Origin: JADJPF01 sp964492845
Lineage (GTDB): Bacteria; Acidobacteriota; Blastocatellia; Chloracidobacteriales; JADJPF01
Reading direction: 5' to 3'
Assembly: GCA_964492845.1 (NCBI GenBank)
Contig: CAZBMZ010000005.1
Location: forward strand, 1-64,000
Length of the DNA: 64,000 nt
The position numbers and the translations under genes are program-made. Below the pieces are notes generated by a model. The model was given only the letters and a program-made list of their open reading frames with translations. It was not told the DNA's origin and did not search any database. Shown piece after piece: positions 36,540 through 44,761 of the stretch. Every line of letters starts with the position of its first letter. Position 1 is the stretch's first letter.

Positions 36540-39419
36540 ATGCTTGTTTCTGTTGTGATTGCCGTCTACAACCGCAAAAATTTCATTGCAAAATGCCTGG
36601 AGTCTGTTTTGAATCAGAAATTTTCTGATTTTGAGGTTATAGTTATAGATGATGGCTCTACAGATGGTACAAAGGACATATTAACCGCATACTCATCCCA
36701 AATTACTTTGCATTTTCATGATTACAACAAAGGTGTAAGCCAAGCGCGAAATCAAGGAATACTTTTAAGTCAAGGGCATTTCATTGCTATGATTGATTCT
36801 GATTGTATTGCTGATCCAAACTGGCTTCAAGAATTGATAAAACCCTTTGAGCAAGATGACGATATTATGATTGTTGGAGGACAGGTCAAAGATATAATGT
36901 CATCTAATTACTGGCAAATGGTCAATAATGGTTTTAATACATTTATTTCACATAGCAATGGGTATGTTCAACAGGTTATTGGATGCAATCTAGCTATTCG
37001 TCAAAAATTTGCAGTACAACATCTTTATGATCAATGCTTAAGATTTGCTGCGGGTGATGATACAGAACTGTGCTGGCGGTGTCAGGAACTGGGTTTTAAT
37101 GTTTTCTACACACATCAAGCTATTGTTTCTCATTACCATCGTAATAGCTTTATGCAAAGCCTTATCCAGCAATTTTTGTATGGTTATGCAAATAGCTATA
37201 TGATGCTAAAGTTTGACTATTTTCCTTATATCCCATCTGAATGTGCAACAATTTTGGTTATTCTAGGTCTTTTAGTAGTAGGTTTTTTAGGGGTATCGAT
37301 TGCATTTGTAATGATTTTACCATTCTTACTGGTATTTTCACTTTTTACTGCCTATCGTAGCCTAGTTGCAAAAGCTCGCACAGCATTTCAATTTGCTATT
37401 GCTTATCCAGCACATTTTATTCTTCGTCTCTCTTTTTGTTTTGGATGTTTGTTTTACTTTTTGTCTTCACAGTTGTTTTTAAGTAAAGAAGTAGAAGAAC
37501 ATAAGCAACTGCATTGGTCAGAGTTGATTATACGTAAAATCCGTCTTTATTTTTATGTTTTCTGGTTAAAGTGTCTTAACCCAAAAATGCAGATTACTTT
37601 TCAAGAGGCACTCTTGGTAAGTAATGCAGTTGTCAAGCACAAAAGTTGCCGCTTTTTGATATTTGGTGTTGGTTATGACACCCCATTTTGGTTGCAACTT
37701 AATGCAAAAGGAGAAACAGTATTTTTGGAGAACGATCATAAGTGGTTAAATTTGATGAAACAAAGGTGTCCAAATGCAAAAATTCATTCTGTTGCTTATA
37801 AAACAGATTTATCTCATTGGAAGGAGTATTTAAAAACTCCAGAACAATTATGGATGAAACTTCCTAAAGAAGTTAGTGAAAAATTCTGGGACGTAATCCT
37901 TGTAGATGGCCCTTGTGGACAGCGCGACTATTTTATAAAAACCTATGGTAAAGAGCCTCCTGGAAGGATGCAAAGCATTTATATGGCATCAAAACTTATT
38001 GCTGTAGGAGGGGATGTTTTTGTACATGATTGTCAAAGACAATGTGAAGAGGTCTATGCTGCCAAGTTTTTGTCACAGCGAAATTATATTAATCAAGCTG
38101 TAGGAAGGACTTTTTTTAGAGGGAATACAATTTTACGTCATTACCGTTTAATGAAAAAAGAATACATAAATGTTGATACAAGAAAGATTAGTGTTGCACT
38201 GATTTCACCTTTTATGCCAGTACCACCTACAAAAGGAGGTGGTATTGAACAAGGAATTGTAGGATATATTCCTTATTTTCTTAATGTCAATTTCTTGGTC
38301 TTTTCACATATTTATGGAATAAAACATACAACCTTTATTCGTGCATCAAATGCCAAATATGTTCAGTTTCCTATAAACAGGGTGTTTTACGAATTGCAGA
38401 TTAAATGGAATTATATGGTAGCTCAAAAGTATCATTTTAGGTCATTTGATTATTTTTTAATACAAAACGTGCTTCATTTTTTAAAAGACCCTCCTGATAT
38501 TATTGAAGTACGTAATAATTTCTTCTACATTCCTTTGTTAAAGAAATGTTTTCCCACAAGTCGCTTTGTCCTTAAAATGCACAATGAATATTTTTTTGCT
38601 TTGCCAAGACTTTTTCAACAATATGTTGATATTATCAACATAGTTGATTGTATCATTGTAGTGTCTCAGTTTCTGAAAGATAGAATTACTGCACACTATC
38701 CAAATGCTGAAAAAAAGATCCATGTAATTCATAATGGTGTAAACTTAAGCCGATTTCAGAAACTACAACCAGACAATTTGCATTTGTTGGCATGGCGCAA
38801 AAAGTTAAATTTGGTTAATGAGTTTGGCAAGATTTTTATTTTTGTTGGCCGAATTGCTCCTATGAAAGGTGTTCATATCTTGATAGGGGTGTTTAAAGAA
38901 GTATTAAAACGCCATCCTGACGCTCGTTTGTTGATTGTTGGCTCATCCTGGTTTGCTGACACTCAAATGACACCTTACTTAAAAAAAGTTATAGATATGG
39001 CGCAGCCCTTAAAAGATTCTATTATTTTTACTGGTTTTGTTGATCATGAGGAATTAAATTATTTGTATAATTTAGCTGATATTTGTGTTGTTCCCTCTGT
39101 TTGGCAAGAGCCTTTTGGTCTAGTTAATCTTGAAGCTATGGCTGCTGGGTGTGTAGTAATTGCAAGCCGAGTAGGAGGTATTCCAGAGATTTTGAAAGAT
39201 GGACAAACAGGTCTACTAGTAGAACCAGCAAATGAAACTGACCTTCGAGATAAAATGATTTTTCTTCTAGAACATAAAGAAGAAATGACAAACATTGCTT
39301 GTTCAGGGATAGCTTATGCACAAACCTATTGCAATTGGTCGATTGCAGCACAAAAGACGGAAAAAATTTATGAAGATCTTTTCCATAAAGATACTCTAAG
39401 CAAAATTAAACAGCAATAG
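36540..39419 (+). CDS. GT2 - DUF579-like methyltransferase - GT4 fusion protein
   Basis: 959 residues, three catalytic modules. Residues 1-230: family 2 glycosyltransferase (VSVVIAVYNRKNFIAKCL, IDDGSTDGT, acidic motif DSDC). Two hydrophobic stretches (about 231-268 and 288-318) anchor it to the membrane. Residues 345-545: FLIFGVGYDTPFWLQLN, VFLENDHKWL, FWDVILVDGPCG, PPGRMQSIYMAS and DVFVHDCQR follow in order the plant DUF579 (IRX15/GXM) family, whose GXM members 4-O-methylate glucuronic acid in xylan. Residues 549-955: family 4 glycosyltransferase (FVGRIAPMKGVH, EPFGLVNLEAMA, GIPEILKDGQTGLLVEP). It probably builds and methylates a surface glycan. No ribosome site, but the start gives the exact GT2 N-terminus. 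No other glycan gene is adjacent. Confidence 0.8.
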   Translation: MLVSVVIAVYNRKNFIAKCLESVLNQKFSDFEVIVIDDGSTDGTKDILTAYSSQITLHFHDYNKGVSQARNQGILLSQGHFIAMIDSDCIADPNWLQELIKPFEQDDDIMIVGGQVKDIMSSNYWQMVNNGFNTFISHSNGYVQQVIGCNLAIRQKFAVQHLYDQCLRFAAGDDTELCWRCQELGFNVFYTHQAIVSHYHRNSFMQSLIQQFLYGYANSYMMLKFDYFPYIPSECATILVILGLLVVGFLGVSIAFVMILPFLLVFSLFTAYRSLVAKARTAFQFAIAYPAHFILRLSFCFGCLFYFLSSQLFLSKEVEEHKQLHWSELIIRKIRLYFYVFWLKCLNPKMQITFQEALLVSNAVVKHKSCRFLIFGVGYDTPFWLQLNAKGETVFLENDHKWLNLMKQRCPNAKIHSVAYKTDLSHWKEYLKTPEQLWMKLPKEVSEKFWDVILVDGPCGQRDYFIKTYGKEPPGRMQSIYMASKLIAVGGDVFVHDCQRQCEEVYAAKFLSQRNYINQAVGRTFFRGNTILRHYRLMKKEYINVDTRKISVALISPFMPVPPTKGGGIEQGIVGYIPYFLNVNFLVFSHIYGIKHTTFIRASNAKYVQFPINRVFYELQIKWNYMVAQKYHFRSFDYFLIQNVLHFLKDPPDIIEVRNNFFYIPLLKKCFPTSRFVLKMHNEYFFALPRLFQQYVDIINIVDCIIVVSQFLKDRITAHYPNAEKKIHVIHNGVNLSRFQKLQPDNLHLLAWRKKLNLVNEFGKIFIFVGRIAPMKGVHILIGVFKEVLKRHPDARLLIVGSSWFADTQMTPYLKKVIDMAQPLKDSIIFTGFVDHEELNYLYNLADICVVPSVWQEPFGLVNLEAMAAGCVVIASRVGGIPEILKDGQTGLLVEPANETDLRDKMIFLLEHKEEMTNIACSGIAYAQTYCNWSIAAQKTEKIYEDLFHKDTLSKIKQQ

Positions 39420-39464
39420 AACAAAAATTTTAATGTTAAAATAATGTCTAATAGCGATATAAAT

Positions 39465-39631
39465 ACTTACATTTCGCAAACCAAAAGCGAGTTTTATTAA
39501 TTTTATCTCTATTAAAATCAATAGATTACAGTATCTATGGTTAATTAAATAGGTTATAGTAACTCTAATGAATAGAACAAGTTATGTGATAACAAATTGT
39601 TATCAACACTTAACCTTTGCGAAATGTAAGT
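39465..39631. mobile_element. Short inverted-repeat element, MITE-like
   Basis: ACTTACATTTCGCAAA (39465-39480) is repeated perfectly inverted at 39616-39631, bounding a 167-bp AT-rich non-coding unit. Inside is a smaller palindrome (GATAACA/TGTTATC). No flanking direct repeat is evident, so it could instead be a structured RNA or an old element. Confidence 0.45.
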
Positions 39632-39658
39632 TTCTAAACTATAAAACATACTTAAGCC

Positions 39659-39991
39659 TTAGTAGCGTGGAACACTTGGATCAATTAAACAAGACCAAGC
39701 ATCTATTCCACCTGCTAAACTCTTAGCTTTGGAAAAACCATTTTGACGAAGCCACATAACCACCCTTGCACTACGTACACCAGCATGACAATAGACAATT
39801 ATTTCTTGTTCTTCATCTAGTTCATTTAATCGTGACGGAATTTCTCCCATAGGGATTAATTTTGTTTCTGGAAGTCTACAAATCTCATATTCAAAAACTT
39901 CTCTAATATCTAAAAGTAAAAAGTCTTGTTTTTGAGCGTCTAAGCGTTCTTTTAACTGTTCAACAGATATTTCCCAATCTCTTAAAAACAT
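39659..39991 (-). CDS. Single-domain rhodanese (sulfurtransferase)
   Basis: 110 residues, GlpE/PspE-size. Active loop YCHAGVRS with Cys68 as the persulfide residue; DIREVFEYE and the ending GGIDAWSCLIDPSVPRY are typical. It transfers sulfane sulfur to acceptors such as cyanide, thioredoxin or unknown partners. I start at ATG 39991 with TGGAGAAAAT upstream; the longer start at 40051 would translate through a perfect hairpin and gives no conserved residues. Paralogue of the next gene (shared IPxGEIPxRLNELD). Confidence 0.88.
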   Translation of the reverse strand: MFLRDWEISVEQLKERLDAQKQDFLLLDIREVFEYEICRLPETKLIPMGEIPSRLNELDEEQEIIVYCHAGVRSARVVMWLRQNGFSKAKSLAGGIDAWSCLIDPSVPRY

Positions 39992-40010
39992 ATTTTCTCC
40001 AAAATAAATT

Positions 40011-40039
40011 GAACTACCCAATAAATTGTTGGGTAGTTC
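40011..40039 (-). terminator. Hairpin between the two rhodanese genes
   Basis: Perfect 11-base stem GAACTACCCAA (40011-40021) with 40029-40039, seven-base loop. On the minus strand it is followed by AATTTATTTT, so it looks like an attenuating intergenic terminator that separates the paralogues. Confidence 0.6.
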
Positions 40040-40068
40040 GTTTGAATTCAATCGCTTAACTCCGAAGT

Positions 40069-40392
40069 TTAGTAGCGGGGCATACTTGGATCAACTTTTT
40101 GCGCCCAACCATCTATGCCACCTACTAGGTTTTTAACTTTTTGAAAACCTGCACTACGCAAAAATTCAACAGCCTTCGCGCTACGTCCTCCAAGTTTGCA
40201 ATGAACAATAATTTCTTGCTCTGGATCAAGTTCATTTAATCTTTTAGGTATTTCACCTAGAGGGATTAAATGAGAACCTGATAATTTGCAGATTCCATAT
40301 TCTGCAAGCTCTCGTACATCTAATATAAAAAGCTTTTCACCATCATCTAAACGCTTTTTAAGCTCTTGTGGTGTAATTTCAAAATTACTCAT
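40069..40392 (-). CDS. Single-domain rhodanese (sulfurtransferase), paralogue
   Basis: 107 residues. Catalytic Cys65 in HCKLGGRS; DVRELAEYG and GGIDGWAQKVDPSMPRY as in the neighbour. The loop after Cys differs (KLGGR against HAGVR), which may change the acceptor. First of a tandem pair, arisen by duplication; 12 bases downstream of the acidic LysM protein gene on the same strand. Confidence 0.88.
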   Translation of the reverse strand: MSNFEITPQELKKRLDDGEKLFILDVRELAEYGICKLSGSHLIPLGEIPKRLNELDPEQEIIVHCKLGGRSAKAVEFLRSAGFQKVKNLVGGIDGWAQKVDPSMPRY

Positions 40393-40404
40393 AAGTTACC
40401 TTTC

Positions 40405-42213
40405 TTACTTTTTATTTTTTTTCTTGTCTACAGGCTTTTTCTCTTCTTCTTCACCATCATCATCGTCGTCCTCACCGTCATCATCATCGTCGTCTTCACC
40501 GTCATCATCATCATCGTCCTCGTCGTCATCGTCATCGTCATCATCATCATCGTCCTCGTCGTCATCGCCATCATCATCATCATCGTCGTCTTCACTATCA
40601 TCATCGCCATCATCATCATCATCGTCGTCATCACTATCATCATCACCATCGTCATCGTCGTCTTCATCACCGTCGTCATCGCCATCATCGTCATCTTCAT
40701 CATCTTCCCATTCACCATCATCATCGCCATCGTCGTCGTCATCCTCATAACTATCACCATCATCATCATCATCCTCATAACTATCATCATCACCATCATC
40801 ATCTTCTTCTTCATCTTCTTCTTTAGATGATTTCTTAGTTTCTGGCTTTGTTACAGACTTTTCTTTGGGTGTTTCTTCAGCTTTAGCCTCACTAGCTGGG
40901 GCAGATGAAGAAAGTGTAGCAGGTGTAGCAGCTTTTTCTTCTTTTGCTGGCTCAACTTCAGGTTGGACAAAAGTAGGTTTAGCTTGTTCAACTAGAATTT
41001 CGACCTTTTCAGCAATAACTTTTACAGTAGTTTCAGATTCGTCGCCAGCTTTTGCGGCAGTGTTAATTTCTTCAACAATGGAAGCAACTTTTTCAATAAC
41101 TTCTCTAGTTGCTTGTTGAGGGGAAGCGACTGGACTAGCAGCAGCAGGCTCTACTGCTTTTGCTGGTTCTGGTGCAGGTGCAGCAGCGGCTGTTTCTTCT
41201 TTAACTGGTTCAACCTCTGGTTGAACAAAAGTAGGTTTAGCTTGTTCAACCAAGTTTTCGACCTTTTCGGCAATGGTTTTTACAGTAGTTTCAGATTCAT
41301 CACCAGTTTTTGCAGCAGTGTTAATTTCTTCAACAATGGAAGCAACTTTTTCAATAACTTCTCTAGTTGCTTGTTCAGGAGAGGGGGCTGGGCTAGTAAC
41401 TGGTTCTACTGCTGTTGCTGGTTCTGGTGCAGGTGCAGCGGCAGCAGGTTCAACCGCTGCTACTTCAGCTTTTTTCTCTTCTGCTGGTTTGACTTCTAAA
41501 GCTTCTGTCCCTTTAGTTTCCAAAGCTTCATTTCCTTTAACTTCTAAAGCTTCGGTTACAGGTTTAGCTTCTTCTTTTTCTTTAGATTTTTTCTTTGGCT
41601 TACTTTCAGCTTCTGCTGAAGCGTCCCAATTAGGAATTTTAATAGTTGTTTTGGCTGGTAATGTTTTAGGATCTGTTAATACATCTTTGTTGGCTTCAAA
41701 AATTTGTTCTGGAGTAACTTTATTTTTAGTTATTTTTTTGGCAATTACTTCTAAAGTGTCATCAGCTTTAATTTTATGTTCGCCATAAATATCTGTTCTT
41801 TGGACTTTTAAGTCTAGTTTTAATGAGTTTTTCCATTCTGCATCGGCTTTTTTGGCTTTATCTGTTATTCGATCTGCATTGTACTGAGTTGGACAATTAG
41901 CACTAACTGTTAATACACCATTTTCTTCAGTCAATGTTAATTCTTCACAACCCAATGTATATGCTTGTTCATAAACCGATCCATATTTATTAGTTAATTC
42001 TGAGGACGTTTCTACTTTTAAGTTTAATGCTAAGTCTTTGTGTTCAGCATCTACTTCTTTAGCTTTTTCAGCAATTGCATTAGCTAAATATTGTGTAGGA
42101 CAATTAGCATTAACTACTAATTGTCCATTTTCTTCACTAGTTTTTACTTTTTTACAACCAAGAGTTTTCGCAAGTTTTAGCACCGAGATATATTTATCTT
42201 TTAGTTCTGCCAT
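40405..42213 (-). CDS. LysM protein with BON-like repeats and a giant Asp/Glu tail
   Basis: 602 residues, four parts. (1) Two repeats of about 65 residues (8-68 and 77-138), each with Cys in LGC and NCPTQY (20, 38; 89, 107), BON-like. (2) A LysM-like domain (143-195: YGEHKIKADDTLEVIAKK, ending KTTIKIP). (3) A Pro/Ala/Glu-rich region holding two near-identical blocks (EVIEKVASIVEEINTAAK). (4) About 130 residues (465-595) of almost only Asp, Glu, Gly and Ser, closed by KKNKK. No signal peptide, so either cytosolic or unusual export. The tail could bind Ca2+ or other cations, or basic proteins. GGGAGA before the start. Followed closely by the rhodanese pair. Confidence 0.65.
   Translation of the reverse strand: MAELKDKYISVLKLAKTLGCKKVKTSEENGQLVVNANCPTQYLANAIAEKAKEVDAEHKDLALNLKVETSSELTNKYGSVYEQAYTLGCEELTLTEENGVLTVSANCPTQYNADRITDKAKKADAEWKNSLKLDLKVQRTDIYGEHKIKADDTLEVIAKKITKNKVTPEQIFEANKDVLTDPKTLPAKTTIKIPNWDASAEAESKPKKKSKEKEEAKPVTEALEVKGNEALETKGTEALEVKPAEEKKAEVAAVEPAAAAPAPEPATAVEPVTSPAPSPEQATREVIEKVASIVEEINTAAKTGDESETTVKTIAEKVENLVEQAKPTFVQPEVEPVKEETAAAAPAPEPAKAVEPAAASPVASPQQATREVIEKVASIVEEINTAAKAGDESETTVKVIAEKVEILVEQAKPTFVQPEVEPAKEEKAATPATLSSSAPASEAKAEETPKEKSVTKPETKKSSKEEDEEEDDDGDDDSYEDDDDDGDSYEDDDDDGDDDGEWEDDEDDDDGDDDGDEDDDDDGDDDSDDDDDDDDGDDDSEDDDDDDDGDDDEDDDDDDDDDDDEDDDDDDGEDDDDDDGEDDDDDGEEEEKKPVDKKKNKK
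40440..40820 (-). repeat. Low-complexity (ATC)n trinucleotide-like repeat region
   Basis: Nearly pure ATC/GTC triplets on the plus strand, read as Asp codons in the minus-strand gene. Mixed GAT and GAC codons show that selection has kept the protein sequence. The tract is probably prone to slippage and length change. Confidence 0.8.
40930..41450 (-). repeat. Tandem duplication inside the LysM protein gene
   Basis: Two units of about 260 bp (roughly 40930-41190 and 41190-41450) are very similar in DNA, for example both carry AATTTCTTCAACAATGGAAG. The duplication is recent relative to the rest of the gene. Confidence 0.7.
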
Positions 42214-42349
42214 TTATGTCTCCCAACAAATAAAAATTTAACACTGCCAATGGGCTAGAAACTAAGCTAATTCCACAGTTTAGGCAATCTTAACTTACGG
42301 GAAATTGTTCTTTTATTTGTAAGTAGATAAATGAGCTTTAGGATAGGAC

Positions 42350-44761
42350 TTAATCATTTTCTGGATTAACTTCAGGTGTAGTTGATTTTAATAGTTGAGC
42401 TTTTTTAACAAGCTGTAAGAATTCTTGACGTTCCTTGTCGTTAGGTTGTGAAGCAATTTCAGCAATGCTGATGATTTTTTCTAGTGACCAGTCTTTAGCC
42501 GCAACACTTCCTCGCAAAACTTCTGCAAAAGCAGCAACCGTAATAGAAAAACGAAAATCTTCTGATGCTGTATCGAAGTTTTGCTTTAGTCTGGATAAAT
42601 CAAAACTTGCTTCAACCTCTTGAGCAGGCGTAGTTTCTTGAGCATCTGGAGTTTTATAGCGTAGTCTGACTGTCGCCAAATTACTTTCAGGTTGCTTTCG
42701 TAATTTTACTTCATAGATAGCTGTTACAGTATGACCGGCACCTATTTCACCAGCATCAACTGCATCATTGCGAAAATCTTTGTCTGCAATATCTCGGTTT
42801 TCATAGCCAACTAAGCGATATTCGCTAACTGTAGTTGGGTTAAATTCTACTTGGACTTTAACATCCTTGGCTATTACTTGAAGTGTAGAGTTTAATTGCT
42901 TTACAAATATTTTTTTGGCTTCTGACATATTATCAACATAATAGTAATTGCCATTACCTTTGTTAGCAAACTGTTCCATCATCGTATCTTTGTAATTACC
43001 CATTCCAAAGCCAATTGTGCTAACTGTAATTCCTTGATCTACATAGCTTTTTATTTGCTTAAGTATTTCTTTATGACTAGTTTTGCCAATGTTAGCATCC
43101 CCATCAGAACAAATAATAATTCGGTTAATGCTACCGGCTTGGAAAGAAGCGTGTGCTTGTTTATAAGCTAGGTCAATTCCTGCTTCCATAGCTGTTCCAC
43201 CGCCTGAAACTAAATTATCAATTGCGTTTAGAATTACAGCTTTATCAACAATGCTTGTTGGAGGTAACACTAAATCAACTCCACCAGCATAAGTTGTAAT
43301 TGCTACTGTATCTTGAGGCTCAAGATTTTTAACTAGCATTTTTAAGCTCTTTTTAACTAGTCCTAACTTGTCATCAGAGTTCATTGAGCCGCTATTATCA
43401 ACTAAAAATGTTAGATGAGTTGCAGGACGTTCTGCCTTTTTAACTTCGCGTCCTTTTAAGCCTATTCTTAGCAAATAACGGTTTTCATTAAATGGAGATG
43501 TTGCAGCTTCCATTGTTAAAGAAAAAGGATGCTCGCTAACTGGAGCAGGATATTGATACTTAAAATAGTTAACAAATTCTTCAACTCTAACAGAATTTGC
43601 TGGCGGCAAAGAGCCTTCATTTAGCATACGACGGGCAATAGTATAAGAACCAGTATCAACATCAACTGCAAAAGTTGAAAAATTGTCTTTTTTGGTTTTT
43701 GTCCAAGCATTTACACCATAGTTTGTAAATGCTTCAGTGTCAGTAGAATTATTAGGATCTTTTTCAGCTATATCTTCAGAAGGCTTTGTTAAACGACCAA
43801 ATTCAGCTTGATAACTATCAGTAACTACTTGAAATTCTTTAGTTACATTTTGATTAGCTGTTGAACTTACCGAACTAGTGTCATTATTATCAAGCCCATC
43901 AACAACAAAGCTGTTTGAGCGACCAGTTTGACCATTAAAAGAGATACCAGAAGTTGCTGTACTGTTCTTATTAGAATTTGGACTAATTAGAGAAAAATCT
44001 AAAAAATTACGACTATTAATAGGGAGTGAATCAATGCGACGGTTATCTATAGTTGCCTCTAAACTATGGGTAGATAGCTCAATTTTTTCCTGAGTAGAAT
44101 TTTGATTAAAACTATAACTTCCAACATCTGATGGTAAACCTGCAACTACAGTGCCTCTTTCAAAAGCGCGTAATACGTTACCTGGTTGAGTGCCAACACC
44201 TTTTTCAGCTAATTTAGGGCTTAATTTATAAGGATCGGGATCGCCAATATTTGAACCTGAATGGAATCCTATTACAGGGCTTCTTTTAAACAATGGCAAA
44301 ACACCTTTATTTGGTGCTGTAGCATCGCTTTTTGTTACTTCAGGAACTTTTATAGCAGCTTTTTCAAGTTTAACTATGTCTATGTTATTAGAGCTATTTT
44401 GCTTGTTCATAGTTATAAATGAACTGCCAAGAGCATAAAAAATAATTACTATGGCCGCAGTAGCAAAAGCCCTTGACCAAGTTACTTTGGGCAATAGTTG
44501 GTAAACAGGACTAGGTTTATTAGTTGTAGCTTTTTCTTGAAGCTTTAATTGGTGTTCTATACCATTCCAAAGAGAATCAGGACATTTTGATAGTGAAAGC
44601 TGTTTGGCTAAAAAAATTCCTTGCTCAATTTCTTCATATTCTTTTTTACATTCTGTGCAAGTAGCTAAATGTTTTTCAATTTGAATAACTTGCTTGCTAG
44701 TCAACTCATTTTGTAGGTATGCAGAAAGCTGATCGGCTATGTGTCGATTAAATATCTTCAT
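42350..44761 (-). CDS. Anti-sigma zinc-finger / TonB-plug-like / VWA chimeric protein
   Basis: 803 residues. Residues 1-60: putative anti-sigma zinc finger with H31-x3-C35-x2-C38 (zf-HC2 type). A membrane helix at about 95-118 separates it from an outside part. Residues 240-320 (INSRNFLDFSLISP, GISFNGQTGRSNSFVVDGLDNND, EFQVVTDSYQAEFGR) match the plug region of acidobacterial Oar-like TonB receptors. Residues 340-800: YfbK-type VWA protein (TFAVDVDTGSYTIARRML, metal site DNSGSMNS near 455, SDGDANIG) with its C-terminal domain. Likely an anti-sigma factor whose outer part senses an envelope state. Its start overlaps the sigma gene stop by four bases (ATGA), so translation is coupled; AGGAG lies inside the sigma gene. 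Confidence 0.75.
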   Translation of the reverse strand: MKIFNRHIADQLSAYLQNELTSKQVIQIEKHLATCTECKKEYEEIEQGIFLAKQLSLSKCPDSLWNGIEHQLKLQEKATTNKPSPVYQLLPKVTWSRAFATAAIVIIFYALGSSFITMNKQNSSNNIDIVKLEKAAIKVPEVTKSDATAPNKGVLPLFKRSPVIGFHSGSNIGDPDPYKLSPKLAEKGVGTQPGNVLRAFERGTVVAGLPSDVGSYSFNQNSTQEKIELSTHSLEATIDNRRIDSLPINSRNFLDFSLISPNSNKNSTATSGISFNGQTGRSNSFVVDGLDNNDTSSVSSTANQNVTKEFQVVTDSYQAEFGRLTKPSEDIAEKDPNNSTDTEAFTNYGVNAWTKTKKDNFSTFAVDVDTGSYTIARRMLNEGSLPPANSVRVEEFVNYFKYQYPAPVSEHPFSLTMEAATSPFNENRYLLRIGLKGREVKKAERPATHLTFLVDNSGSMNSDDKLGLVKKSLKMLVKNLEPQDTVAITTYAGGVDLVLPPTSIVDKAVILNAIDNLVSGGGTAMEAGIDLAYKQAHASFQAGSINRIIICSDGDANIGKTSHKEILKQIKSYVDQGITVSTIGFGMGNYKDTMMEQFANKGNGNYYYVDNMSEAKKIFVKQLNSTLQVIAKDVKVQVEFNPTTVSEYRLVGYENRDIADKDFRNDAVDAGEIGAGHTVTAIYEVKLRKQPESNLATVRLRYKTPDAQETTPAQEVEASFDLSRLKQNFDTASEDFRFSITVAAFAEVLRGSVAAKDWSLEKIISIAEIASQPNDKERQEFLQLVKKAQLLKSTTPEVNPEND

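Noticed and set aside
39992..40051. Longer N-terminus for the first rhodanese
   Set aside because: It would be translated through a perfect hairpin, and TGGAGAAAAT marks the start at 39991.
40440..40820. Possible CRISPR-like regular repeat
   Set aside because: The repetition is a trinucleotide tract inside a coding region, without separate repeats and unique spacers.
40286..40830. Plus-strand frames made almost only of Ser, or of Ile/Val, over the acidic tail
   Set aside because: They are shadows of the ATC/GTC triplet tract in the LysM gene on the minus strand; no ribosome site and no domain.
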